Assembly (NCBI RefSeq): GCF_011386835.1
Contig: NC_088797.1
Location: forward strand, 94,374,264 to 94,438,263
DNA from: Chrysemys picta bellii
Lineage: Eukaryota > Chordata > Testudines > Emydidae
Direction: 5' to 3'
Length of the DNA: 64,000 bases
Made by a program: the position numbers and the translations under genes. Below, one piece after another: positions 40,840 to 51,532 of this stretch (positions within the stretch are counted from its first letter, which is position 1; the number at the start of each line of letters is the position of its first letter). The notes below the pieces were generated by a model. The model was not told where the DNA came from and did not search any database. It saw only the letters and a program-made list of their open reading frames with translations.

Positions 40840-41335
40840 GTTTCAGAGTGGTAGCCATGTTAGTCTGTATCAGCAAAAACAACGAGGAGTCTGTGTGGCA
40901 CCTTAGAGACTAACACATTTATTTGGGCATAAGCTTTCGTGGGCTCAAACCCACTTTATCGGATGCATGGAGTGGAAAATACAGTAGAGAGGTATAAATA
41001 CACAGCATATGAAAAGATGGGAGTTGTCTTACCAAGTGGGGGGTCAGTGCTAATGGGCCAATTCAATTAAGGTGGAAGTGGGCTATTCTCAACAGTTGAC
41101 AAGGTACACTGGCCTCATTAGCACTACAAAAGTGATTTCCACCCCTTCTTGTCAACTGTTGAGAATAGCCCACTTCCACCTTAATTGAATTGGCTCGTTA
41201 GCACTCTGTACTGTACCTCTCTACTGTATTTTCCACTCCATGCATCTGATGAAGTGGGTTTTAGCCCATGAAAGCTTATGCCCAAATAAATTTGTTTGTC
41301 TCTAAGGTGCCACAAAGCCTTCTAGTTGTTTATAC
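40840..41335. mobile_element. Inverted PLE-tail dimer with 9-bp TSD
   Basis: The left half is a minus-strand PLE 3' region (tail GTTTCAGAGTGGTAGCCATG, then GTGGCACCTTAGAGACTAAC) and the right half is a plus-strand copy of the same region, joined near 41110-41130. The inverted arms include AATAGCCCACTTCCACCTTA and its complement. A 9-bp duplication AGTTTATAG flanks it (40831-40839 and 41336-41344). The plus-strand half has a hammerhead-like core at 41246-41273. No protein is encoded. Confidence 0.82.
41246..41273 (+). ncRNA. Hammerhead-ribozyme-like core in a PLE tail (candidate)
   Basis: CTGATGA (41246-41252) is followed by one extra A, a stem GTGGG/CCCAT with a 6-base loop, then GAAA (41270-41273) and a very short stem-III-like GC-TTAT-GC. 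These are the conserved core elements of a hammerhead. Small hammerhead variants with tiny stem III are known from Penelope-like elements. The extra A after the core and a C where U16.1 would be are deviations, so activity is doubtful. Confidence 0.4.
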
Positions 41336-41411
41336 AGTTTATAGTAATTGTTTTTAACTTGTTTGTGTGAGTTTGGATTATTTTTTAGTTCAAGCGCGGT
41401 AGCCCCCTGCT

Positions 41412-41681
41412 TTAGGGTTCCTCTACGCTAGAGGTTCTGTCGGTATAAGTTATGTCTCTCAGAGGTGTAAATAAGCAACCCTCCGGAGTGATGTAAGTTG
41501 CACTGACCTAAGACAGTCTCCTGCCAACATAGCTGCCACTGCTCACAGAGGTGGTTTTATTATGCTGACTGGAGAGCTCTCTCCCATCGTCATGGAGCGT
41601 CTTCACCAGATGCGCTACAGCGGCATGGCTGCATTGGCACAGCTGTGCCATTGTAGTGCTTCTGGTGTAGACTAGCCCTAA
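41412..41681. mobile_element. MITE with TTAGGG(T/C)T...CTACGC ends
   Basis: The ends TTAGGGTTCCTCTACGCTA and GGTGTAGACTAGCCCTAA are imperfect inverted repeats. The interior shares GTTTTATTATG and GGAGAGCTCTCTCCCATC blocks with the element at 36118. It is non-coding. No clear target duplication was found. Confidence 0.6.
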
Positions 41682-43087
41682 GTGTGTTTAACACCTTCTT
41701 GTCTCACTGAAGGCCAAGCTAAGTAGCTCTATTCTTTAAGCACACCAGTACAAGGAGAGGGCACTGTGAAACGAGCCCAAGCAACAGCAATGTTGGAACT
41801 GTCCATAAACTGTGCGTGACCTCTCTCCTGTTAACATATCATACAATTACTCAGCCAGCGCTGAAAGGGGGATTGCATAAAAAAGCAGGAGTGCTGGATA
41901 TTATCAGGGCGGCCAACTTGCATATTTCCTTAACAGGTTTAGTCAGGATAACCCCAGGTCACAGTGGTGATCTGGGGTTATCCTATCTGAGAGGTGAGCT
42001 GAGGGAGGACCTGGAGAGGGTCACAAAATTGCCATGTATGCTTTGCCCTTCTCAGGATCACTGCTGCTCTGGGCACACTGGCCTGGTCATCTACAGGTCT
42101 ATAGGGAAAACTGCTACCATATCTCAGTTTACTGCCTTGAGGACTTCTGGCATGCCATAGTGAGGAGGGCACCTGATTATATCATCTAGCCCATGGGCAG
42201 AACCACTCAACTCCACACTGTGGGCATTCTATCAGAAAGCACTGAAGGAAAGTGGGCTAAGAGTTGTGGATGTCACCCATGTTCCCCTGAGGGCTCACAG
42301 GTTGCACCCACTTACCCACGTCTGAAAAATGTAGCCTGAGTGGCTTGGCCAAGGTCACACAGAATGTCTATAGTAGAGCCAGTAACAAATCTACATGTAC
42401 TGAATCCTAGCCCAGTGCCTTAAACATGAGACCTGTCTTCCTTAAAGTCTACAAAACTTACACCAAAACTCTGTATTTTAGTACTTAGACTTTTATTAAT
42501 GACAACTGTGAGGTTAGACAGATCTATTAATGTTGTTGCATGTGCTGTAATTTTAAAAGAAAAGGATATTTCAAGCATAATGTTCATATGCTGTCACAGT
42601 GTCTGTATATATTTTATAATGAATGGTCCCAAAGCTCCTTCCAGCACTTCACTGCTCTGGAGAAATAGATTTTTGGCTCTAGAAGTATGTTTGCAGTTAA
42701 AGATACAGACTAAAAGGCCTAATTATTGATTTTCCCCAACTAATATGTTTTGGCCAGCATTCTTGTTTCTACTCCATTTTGTGGGAAACCCATTTAACTC
42801 CTAGTTATATCTTCTTTTATTAAAGATTTTCAAAAGCATTCATGAGTGGAACACTTCTTTTGTAGTAAGTTACTGCTTTCTCCTATAATAAATGGAGACT
42901 CTAACAAAGATAGTGTTCTTGACAAATAAGCTAACTGGAAGCCAATGTAATTAGGGCCTGTTAAAATATCAAGCATCTCACTAAAGAAAATCCTGTTAAA
43001 ACATTCATAAATATTTGCAGAAGGGTAAAATAGAATTTAGTAGAACCTGTTCGAGCCAGCATTCTGACTTCAGCTAGATTTTTAGCG

Positions 43088-43221
43088 TGGCAGATAACCT
43101 ACATGTGTAACAGTGTGATGGAGGAGTTATCTCTCTTTCTTTCTCTCCCTGCCTCCCTGGCCACAGTTAAAATACTAGGAAGGTCTGGCTAGTGAGAGAC
43201 ACAAAGTGCAGTAAACCATGC
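43088..43221 (+). repeat. 134-bp direct duplication, copy A
   Basis: From TGGCAGATAACCTACATG to AAACCATGC this segment recurs, as far as I can read without a difference, at 45434-45567 in the same orientation. It includes a pyrimidine run (CTCTCTTTCTTTCTCTCC). Flanking bases differ. This copy lies in ordinary intergenic DNA, so it may be the source of the copy that sits inside the hAT element. Confidence 0.9.
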
Positions 43222-44689
43222 TAGTTGCGGGTGAAGTCTAGTCTCCCTGGTGCCATATACGGTCACTGTTCCTTCTCCTCTGACATCCCGCAACCTGACA
43301 TTGTTTTAGCACTGTGTCCATCACAGGTGCTCTGAATCCTGTCTTTGAATCCCTCCAAAGAAGCTGTCCTCCTCCTGTATCTACATGAAGCTGGTAGCCT
43401 GTGCTTTTTAGGTGGTAGGTCTAGTACCGGGAAAAATAATTTAGAGATGGGCAGTTCACAAAACAATAGAATGTGTGTGTGGTACTTGTTCTGATCAACA
43501 CACCTTTTGTAGGGTGTGTTAATCCAGTATACTATGGTGTGATTTATGCTTACATCTATATTTATAGATAATGTATTATAAATTATTGTAGTAAATTCTT
43601 GAATCACTTTCACTATGATCATGAGCACTATAGAAAAGCCTAAGATAGACAAAGCAACTCTTTTAACCAATGTCTTTTCCCTTTTTTTTTTAGTAAATAG
43701 ACTTGGCAGAATTTTTTTTTAAGTGATTTTGACAGGTAATGTCAACATTTATTTTACAGGATTTTTAATTTTTTATCAATTTAAATTTTGCACAGTTGCA
43801 CAATTATGGGGTTTATGCATTTTTTCAGTTTTTAATTATTTAAATTTTCACAGTTGAAAACTATGGGTTGGAGTCAGACAATACTTAATGACAGTAGAAG
43901 TTGAGATTCAAATGTTAAAACTTTATAACAATTAAAACACAAATTGTCAACATCACATGTCAGAACATGAAAATTAAATATCCTTAAATCACCCCTAATA
44001 AGTTCTCAAACAGCAGTTTTTCTTGCCTATGTATAAATTTCTTTTATCAATGGAAATATTTTGTCTGTTTGTATGTCTATGGTGAAAGTAATGTTTATTG
44101 ACAGTTACCAATATAAATGTAAGCCTTCCAAGCCTAGATATAAAGCACTTCTTTTGTTTGGGCTCTTACCGTGTATATTGAATTGTTTGGAATCCGATAG
44201 AGACAAAAAGGACGACAAACTGCTGGGTAGATTTGTTTAGCTGTATTAACGGAAATATTTGTGCATACAGTATACTGATGCCTGCAAAATTTCCCCTTGG
44301 ATGAGTACATACTCTTCCATACTATCATAACAGTACTATCTAGAGAGGGGAAGAGGCAGGTCAGATTGACCTTTAAGGGAGCTATTCTGTCACTTAATGC
44401 CAGTGGAAAATGTACACCTACTCTTCTGTGCATTGATGGGAGACAGACCACTTTATGATCTGATTAGTGCAAGAGAAATGTAACACAGACACACTCTAAC
44501 TACAAAAAGGTGGCATATCCCTTTCTCTGCTGTTGGATTGTGTGCAGCGGTAAGTAGGCCATCCTGGCACATCAGGCTGCACTGGATTAGGGTTACCATA
44601 TTTCAGCAAGCAAAAAAGAGGACGGGAGGAGCCCCGCCCCTGCCCCTCCCACTTCCCGCCCCCCACAGAACCCCCAACCCTCCCCCCGT

Positions 44690-45290
44690 TCCTTGTCCCC
44701 TGACTGCCCCCTCCTGGGACCCCTGCCCCTAACTGCCCCCCCAGGATTCCACTCCCTATCTAAGCCTCCCTGCCTCTTGTCCCCTGACTGCCCCAACCCT
44801 TATCCACACCCCCACCCCCAGACAGACCCCTGGGACTCCCACACCCCATCCAACCACTCCCCACCCCCTGACAGCCCCCCCCCAGAACTCCCAACCCATC
44901 TAAACCCCTCTGCTCCCTGTCCCCTGACTGCTCCGATCCCTCTCCGCACTCCTGCCCCCTGACAGCCCCCCCCAGAACTCCCAACCCATCTAAACCCCTC
45001 TGCTCCCTGTCCCCTGACTGCTCCGATCCCTCTCCCCACTCCTGCCCCCTGACAGCTCCCCCCCAGAACTCCCAGTCCCCCACCCCCCCGCTCCTTGTCC
45101 CCTGACTGCCCCCTCCTGGGACCCCTGCTCCTAACTGCCCTCCAGAACCCCACCCCCTACCTAAGACTCCCTGTTCCTTGTCCCCTAACTGCCCCCTCCT
45201 AAGACCCCCCCAACTGCCCCCCAGGACCCTACCCCCTACCTGTACCCTGACTGCCCAAAACTTTCTCCACTCCCCCAAAAAGCCCCCCCC
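44690..45290. repeat. C-rich minisatellite with about 91-bp units
   Basis: Units containing CTGACAGCCCCCCCCAGAAC, CATCTAAACCCCTCTGCTCC and TGACTGCTCCGATCCCTC start near 44868, 44959 and 45050, spaced about 91 bp, with more degenerate shorter units on both sides (CCTTGTCCCCTGACTGCCCC). It lies inside the hAT element. Confidence 0.85.
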
Positions 45291-45433
45291 CGTTTCTTGA
45301 CTGCCCCCTCCAGAACCTCCCTGCCCCTTCTCCTGCCCCCTGGCCCCCTTACCCTGCTGCTCAGAACAGGGTGTTGGGCTCTGTGCGAGCCGGACACGTG
45401 GCTAAGCTCCCCAGCACAACAAAACCCGGTCCC

Positions 45434-45567
45434 TGGCAGATAACCTACATGTGTAACAGTGTGATGGAGGAGTTATCTCTCTTTCTTTCTCTCCCTGCCT
45501 CCCTGGCCACAGTTAAAATACTAGGAAGGTCTGGCTAGTGAGAGACACAAAGTGCAGTAAACCATGC
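45434..45567 (+). repeat. 134-bp direct duplication, copy B, inside hAT element
   Basis: This is the second copy of 43088-43221, embedded in the hAT element where the surrounding sequence is unrelated GC-rich DNA. The absence of visible differences points to a recent event. No terminal repeats or poly-A were seen, so it does not look like a transposed element. Confidence 0.9.
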
Positions 45568-46206
45568 ACAGTGCTGCCGGACTGGGCTGCAGGGGAGAGC
45601 TGCCCTTGTATCAGCACAAAGTGCTCTCGCTCCCGTTTTGCTACGCTGCATGGCAGAAACCGCTCCCAGTTGTAAAAGGGGAGGGCTGCACTTTGTGCTG
45701 ATACACTTGCTCAGAATGCAGGGCGGATCCGGCTCCTCTACAGCTGCTCCGGAGTCCAGCCCGGGACTTTCCTGCAGCCCTCCCAGCCGCTCGCTCTGCT
45801 CTGCCGGGGGAGGGGGGAAATCCCGGACATTGTGAGTGCTTTACAAATTCCCCCCGGACGCTATTTTTAGCACAAAAAGGAGGACATGTCCGGGTAAATC
45901 CGGACGAATGGTAACCCTACACTGGATGCTGTTATTCACTCCAATATTTAGCATTGTTCAACATCACAAGCCAAGTCCTGTTTGACTTGCTCACATTAAT
46001 GGCACCATTGGCTTCAAAGGGACTACTGCAAGTGTAAGCGTTTGCAGGACTGGAACTCCTAATGGCTAGGCTATGTAGCAAACTGAGTAAACTCCTAGAT
46101 TTATTTACTAATAAAAATACATGTAGCCACCAAATTGTAATACATAACCTGTAAGAAAATTAGCAGGTGTCTGTCTTATTAGAGTGGTCTACAAAGACAT
46201 TTAAAT

Positions 46207-46855
46207 CTTTCATCCAACAGATATTGTTGAGAGTGATATAAACTGGACATTAGGAAGTTTAGACTTGAAATTAGACGAAGGTTTCTAACCATTAGAGGAG
46301 TGAAGTGCTGGAACAGCCTTCCAAGGGGAGCAGTGGGGGCAAAAGACATATCTGGCTTCAAGACTAAGCTTGATAAGTTTATGGAGGGGATGGTATGATG
46401 GGATAGCCTAATTTTGGCAATTAATTGATCTTTGATTATTAGCAGGTAAATGTGCCCAATTGTCTGTGATGGGATGTTAGATGGGGTGGGATCTGAGTTA
46501 CTACAGAGAATTCTTTCCTGGGTGCTGGCTGGTGAGTCTTGCCCACATGCTCAGGGTTTAATTGATCACCATATTTGGGGTCGGGAAGGAATTTTCCTCC
46601 AGGGCAGATTGGCAGAGGCCCTGGAGGTTTTTCGCCTTCCTCTGCAGCATGGGGCCCGGGTCACTTGCTAGAGGATTCTCTGCACCTTGAGGTTTTTAAA
46701 CCATGATTTGAGGACTTCAATAACTCAGACATAGGTTAGGGGCTTGTTACTGGAGTGGGTGGGTGAGATTCTGTGGCCTGCGTTGTGCAGGAGGTCAGAC
46801 TAGATGATCATAATGGTCCCTTCTGACCTTAAAGTCTATGAGTCTATCTTCCTTG
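46207..46855 (+). repeat. CR1 LINE 3' end
   Basis: The plus strand shows the CR1 C-terminus in a broken frame (the codons around AGTGCTGGAACAGCCTTCC give a CWNSLP-like motif) and the 3' untranslated part, ending in GTCAGACTAGATGATCATAA and the tail AAAGTCTATGAGTCTAT. It is old and inactive. It lies about 820 bp upstream of the lipase start. Confidence 0.85.
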
Positions 46856-47676
46856 CATCTGATTTTTCCCCCCCCCCCCCGCCAAATACCAAGTGTTTAG
46901 TCCAAAGAGGCGTCTCTCAGGTCAGTATTACTTAAGCAATAGATTGGAAACACAGGGCACTTTCTGGGCTTAATGACCAGATAGAAGGAATTTGACTTGA
47001 GATATATTATACAATGAAAATAGAAATTAAAAATCAGGCATATGTCAATTTATTTTAATACACTTTGCAATTTCAGATGATATGTGCAGGGCACTGATAG
47101 AGAATTATTGTCCTTACATTAGCTACTAGTTATTTCCGGAACTCTTTTCCACTTAGCTTAACATAGAGATTAGCACTTGATCATGCAGCCCTTGTATATG
47201 GATGGGAAGGCTTTAAATCAGCTTGATATCAACTGTAAGGAAATGCTGGACTCAGTTATTGCTGTTAGACACGGGGGACAAACCAAAACCTGGGGATCCA
47301 AAGCAATCAAATGCTGGATAAGTTTTGACCCAGCTCTAGTTGCTTTCCAGCTCAAGCCCATCTCTAGTTGTTATTGTAGACCATGTATTAACAATGTATA
47401 GTGCAAGTGTTATCTACCCTTTGCTTCTGCATCTGCTGAGTCTTGAACTATGTGAGTGATGTTGCTGTTTGTTTGAGGTTAGTGTCTTAGCAATTAATGA
47501 CCAGTATAATAACCATGCAGAAAGCGGGACTTTATAATATTTTTCCTAGAGTATAACAATGCAGAAACATGAATAATAGTAAACTACATTAAGTCATAAC
47601 TAGTACGGTTTGTGTAAGTTACCCTTGATTCTGATGGCACTAACACAGTACACATTTTTTTTCTAAGTGACCCAAG
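46856..47676. promoter_or_regulatory. Region upstream of the lipase start, promoter not defined
   Basis: AT-rich sequence between the CR1 copy and the lipase ATG. No CpG island is present, in contrast to RNLS, which fits a tissue-restricted gene. I see no convincing TATA box at a fixed distance. A further upstream non-coding exon cannot be excluded. Confidence 0.3.
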
Positions 47677-47778
47677 ATGTGGCTGGCTGTAGTTGTGACA
47701 TGTTTGATCCATGGAACTGTATCGCAAGGACTTGTTGGCGATAACACACCTTTTAATCCTGAAACATTTATGAATATT
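47677..47778 (+). CDS. Acid lipase exon 1: signal peptide
   Basis: The exon encodes MWLAVVVTCLIHGTVSQGLV and then GDNTPFNPETFMNI, 34 codons ending in phase 0 at a GTAAGT donor. The first 16-18 residues are a typical signal peptide, with a hydrophobic core and a small-residue cleavage region around VSQG. The ending FMNI corresponds to the (V/T)xMNI motif that precedes exon 2 in this family. The start codon context AAGATGT is acceptable, and this is the only Met that gives a signal peptide. Confidence 0.93.
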
Positions 47779-48039
47779 GTAAGTACAGTGTCCAAGGGTG
47801 GGGGGAAATCTCTGTAAAACAATGAAATGTACATTGCTAGTAGTTAAATATGTAAGTCTGTGGATTAAACTTTCAGAGCCTACAATAGATAATGCCCAAA
47901 AGTTCAGTATTCCTCGATGATCCCACTAGAAACTCCTTCCAGTTAAAATCCTGAGTGCATACATGGCCTAGGAAAGCCTTTAAAAATTGAAAACCTGTTG
48001 GCAGTCTAAGACCAAAGCCTTTGATTTTTCTTCCTACAG

Positions 48040-48157
48040 AGTGAGATCATCACCTACTGGGGATACCCCAGTGAAGAGTATGATGTTGTGACAGTGGATG
48101 GCTATATACTTAGTGTTAACAGAATACCCCATGGAAAAGTACATGCTGACAACACAG
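48040..48157 (+). CDS. Acid lipase exon 2
   Basis: The exon reads [20 protein letters not shown], then [20 protein letters not shown], after a TTCCTACAG acceptor, and ends in phase 1 at GTAAAA. The IxYWGYPxEEYxVxTxDGYILxxxRIPxG block is the signature N-terminal strand region of acid lipases. The next intron is the longest in the gene seen here (9.3 kb) and contains the large inverted Penelope-like insertion. Confidence 0.96.
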
Positions 48158-49857
48158 GTAAAATTGATGTCCATATTAAACAGGACACTTGCTGTATCCT
48201 TATGATTAGGTCAGGAAGGACTTTAACCTAGAACATAGACATATGTTCAAGAGGCTTACAGGGGTCCCAGAAAATCCCATGAGTTTGGTTTTATGGAGTT
48301 TTCATCCAATAAAGGGAGATTTATGGAGAAGGCCCTTCCCTGTAGTGCCCTGAAAGGGTTTTCCTCCCACAGCCTACTCTACCCTGCAGCTCTGCTCCAC
48401 TCCTAGCCCCCATGATCCCCAACTGGCAGCACTGGTCCTGCAGAAGCCATACTGCCATTGGCAGAGGCCTTCTGTACCTGTGTAGTAGGTTGCACAGAGA
48501 ACAAAGTTATGTTCTAGTTCTGCTAGAGCTTCTATAGTGGAGCTTCTACAGGGCACTGACAGTGGGGGATGAGTGTTACTGAATAGTCACAACACCACCC
48601 CTGCGCTTGTACCCTAGGGGAGCCACTGGATCTCAGCCTTCCCCATGATACTAGGAGCAGAGAGGGGTGGTCTTGGCCCTTGTTAGAGAAGTGCTTATTT
48701 CCTGCTTTTTTTGTTCGTCAGTCTTAAAATGGGTAACCGGTCTCTCACTTAGTCATCTGTTTTATCTGTGATCCCATGGCATAAACTAAAGCATATACAA
48801 CAAATAACTGAATGTTATCTCATTTACTATGGTTAGGTTTCTAATCTCTTGCATAAATTCAGTATTGAAACACCGAAAGTATGTGATCACTTGTTTCTTT
48901 AAAATTTATAAACCAAAACTTTTTTGTTATGGGGAAAATCAATATTTATATTGCCATTTGACTCTAGGTGGGCTGTATGGTTGTCTAATGGGAACTCTTT
49001 TGGAATAAGAGATTCCTCTGTTGTTTTTTTGAAGACAAATAACCAAATGCAATGGCTCAAAAAAATTAATATGAAAATGGTCAAGAGGAGAAAAGTCTTT
49101 ATATGTGATGTTTGAATCTTATGCTAAACTAAGCCTATCCACTCTGCATCTGCAAGCAACCTTGCAGGGGTTAAGCACTGTCCTTGCAAAGTGTACAAAT
49201 GCACAGGTAGTCTGTTTTCCCCTGCTAATCCCTAGAATAGCTAAACAGTGCTAACTGTCTGTATAAAAATGGGAAGAAAATTCTGCAGCAAAGTGCAGTT
49301 TAAAAGTCATGAGAGGACAGTGAGGTGTGTATGAGGAACTGAAACTAAAGATGCAGGTGAGGATCTCAGCATAGTGAGAGGACAAGGGAAGGAGTACTGA
49401 GTGGGGTGGGAGGTGAGGAGAGAGGAAGTGGGAGGGAAGAGGAAAAATACAAGCAAAATAATGGGGAATGGAGAGATGATGGGGAGGGAGTAAACAAAAT
49501 TGACAGAGAAACTGAAGGTAGGAAAGGTTTCTGCCTGTGGGTATGGAAAACTTCGCTTGTTAGTATAAACCGTGTTGGGCATGAAGAAGAAGCCAGGATG
49601 ACTAGAGTGCCACTGCTGCAATCCAGATGTTGAGATCTAAATCAGTTGCCCTGCAGAGAGCAACATTATTGCTTATCCAGAAGAATCACCAGTCACAAAC
49701 CTAAAACAGAGACCACAAGTCTGGAGGAGTTTTTTGTTTTGTTTTTGCTTTGCCTTTCAGCATGTGCTTAAGGGAAAATCTTTAGAGCCTGGGAAGTGTC
49801 ATTGTGCAGGGCTAATGGAAAAGGGTATGGCGCACAGCTAAGATGATCAAGAGATGC
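48158..49857. other. Lipase intron 2, left part
   Basis: I see no exon or named repeat. A purine-rich stretch (49385-49450, GGGAGGTGAGGAGAGAGGAA type) accounts for opposing open frames there. Confidence 0.5.
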
Positions 49858-49868
49858 AAAGCATTCTT

Positions 49869-51532
49869 AAAAAGAAGAACAGGAGGACTTGTGGCACCTT
49901 AGAGACTAACAAATTTATTAGAGCATAAGCTTTCGTGGACTACAGCCCACTTCTTCGGATGCATATAGAATGGAACATATATTGAGGAGATATATATACA
50001 CACAGACAGAGAGCATAAACAGGTGGGAGTTGTCTTACCACCTCTGAGAGGCCAATTAATTAAGAGAAAACAAACTTTTGAAGTGATAATCAAGCTAGCT
50101 CAGTACAGACAGTTAGATAACAAGTGTGAGAATACTTACAAGGAGAGATAGATTCAATGTTTGTAATGGCTCAGCCATTCCCAGTCTTTATTCAAACCGG
50201 AGTTGATTGTGTCTAGTTTGCATATCAATTCTAGCTCAGCAGTTTCTCGTTGGAGTCTGTTTTTGAAGTTTTTCTGTTGTAATATAGCCACCCGCAGGTC
50301 TGTCACTGAATGACCAGACAGGTTAAAGTGTTCTCCCACTGGTTTTTGAGTATTTTGATTCCTGATGTCAGATTTGTGTCCATTAATTCTTTTGCGTAGA
50401 GACTGTCCGGTTTGGCCAATGTACATGGCAGAGGGGCATTGCTGGCACATGATGGCATATATCACATTGGTAGATGTGCAGGTGAACGAGCCCCTGATGG
50501 TATGGCTGATGTGATTAGATCCTATGATGATGTCACTGGAATAGATATGTGGACAGAGTTGGCATCGGGGTTTGTTACAAGGATAGGTTCCTGGGTTAGT
50601 GGTTTTGTTCAGTGATGTGTGGTTGCTGGTGAGTATTTGCTTTAGGTTCGGGGGTTGTCTGTAAGCGAGGACAGGTCTGTCTCCCAAGATCTGTGAGAGT
50701 AAAGGATCATCTTTCAGGATAGGTTGTAGATCTCTGATGATGCGCTGGAGAGGTTTTAGTTGGGGGCTGAAGGTGACGGCTAGTGGTGTTCTGTTATTTT
50801 CTTTGTTGGGCCTGTCTTGTAGGAGGTGACTTCTGGGTACTCGTCTGGCTCTGTCAATCTGTTTTTTCACTTCAGCAGGTGGGTATTGTAGTTTTAAGAA
50901 TGCTTGATAGAGATCTTGTAGGTGCTTGTCTCTATCCGAGGGATTGGAGCAAATGCGGTTATATCTTAGAGCTTGGCTGTAGACAATGGATCGTGTGGTG
51001 TGTCCTGGATGGAAGCTGGAGGCATGTAGGTAAGTGTAGCGGTCAGTAGGTTTCCGATATAGGGTGGTATTTATGTGACCATCGCTTATTAGCACAGTAG
51101 TGTCCAGGAAATGGACCGCTTGTGTGGATTGATCTAGGCTGAGGTTGATGGTGGGATGGAAATTATTGAAATCATGGTGAAATTCCTCAAGGGCTTCTTT
51201 TCCATGGGTCCAGATGATGAAGATGTCATCAATGTAGCGCAAGTAGAGTAGGGGCGTTAGGGGACGAGAGCTAAGGAAGCGTTGTTCTAAGTCAGCCATA
51301 AAAATGTTGGCATATTGTGGGGCCATGCGGGTACCCATAGCAGTGCCGCTGACTTGAAGGTATATATTGTCCCCAAATGTGAAATAGTTGTGGGTGAGGA
51401 CAAAATCACAAAGTTCAGCCACCAGGTTAGCTGTGACATTATCAGGGATACTGTTCCTGATAGCTTGTAGTCCATCTTTGTGTGGAATATTGGTGTAGAG
51501 GGCTTCTACGTCCATAGTGGCCAGGATGGTGT
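49869..51532. repeat. Left arm of 1664-bp inverted repeat
   Basis: The reverse complement corresponds to 52277-53940 with equal length, so there are no net indels. Sections I compared base by base (ends, junction side, and the region around 50160-50330) showed no mismatch. The 744-bp spacer is 51533-52276. Confidence 0.93.

Larger units (their letters stand above)
44588..45919. mobile_element. hAT-type element with 8-bp TSD and internal minisatellite
   Basis: The terminal inverted repeats TAGGGTTACCAT and ATGGTAACCCTA are clear, and the 8-bp duplication CACTGGAT is exact (44580-44587 and 45920-45927). The 1332-bp interior has a C-rich tandem array (about 44690-45290), the inserted 134-bp duplicate (45434-45567) and a GC-rich right part with AGGAGGACATGTCCGGG. 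There is no transposase, so it is non-autonomous. Pro- and Gly-rich frames are compositional. Confidence 0.85.

Noticed and set aside
44693..45278. Proline-rich plus-strand and glycine-rich minus-strand frames
   Set aside because: They are translations of the C-rich minisatellite within a hAT element.
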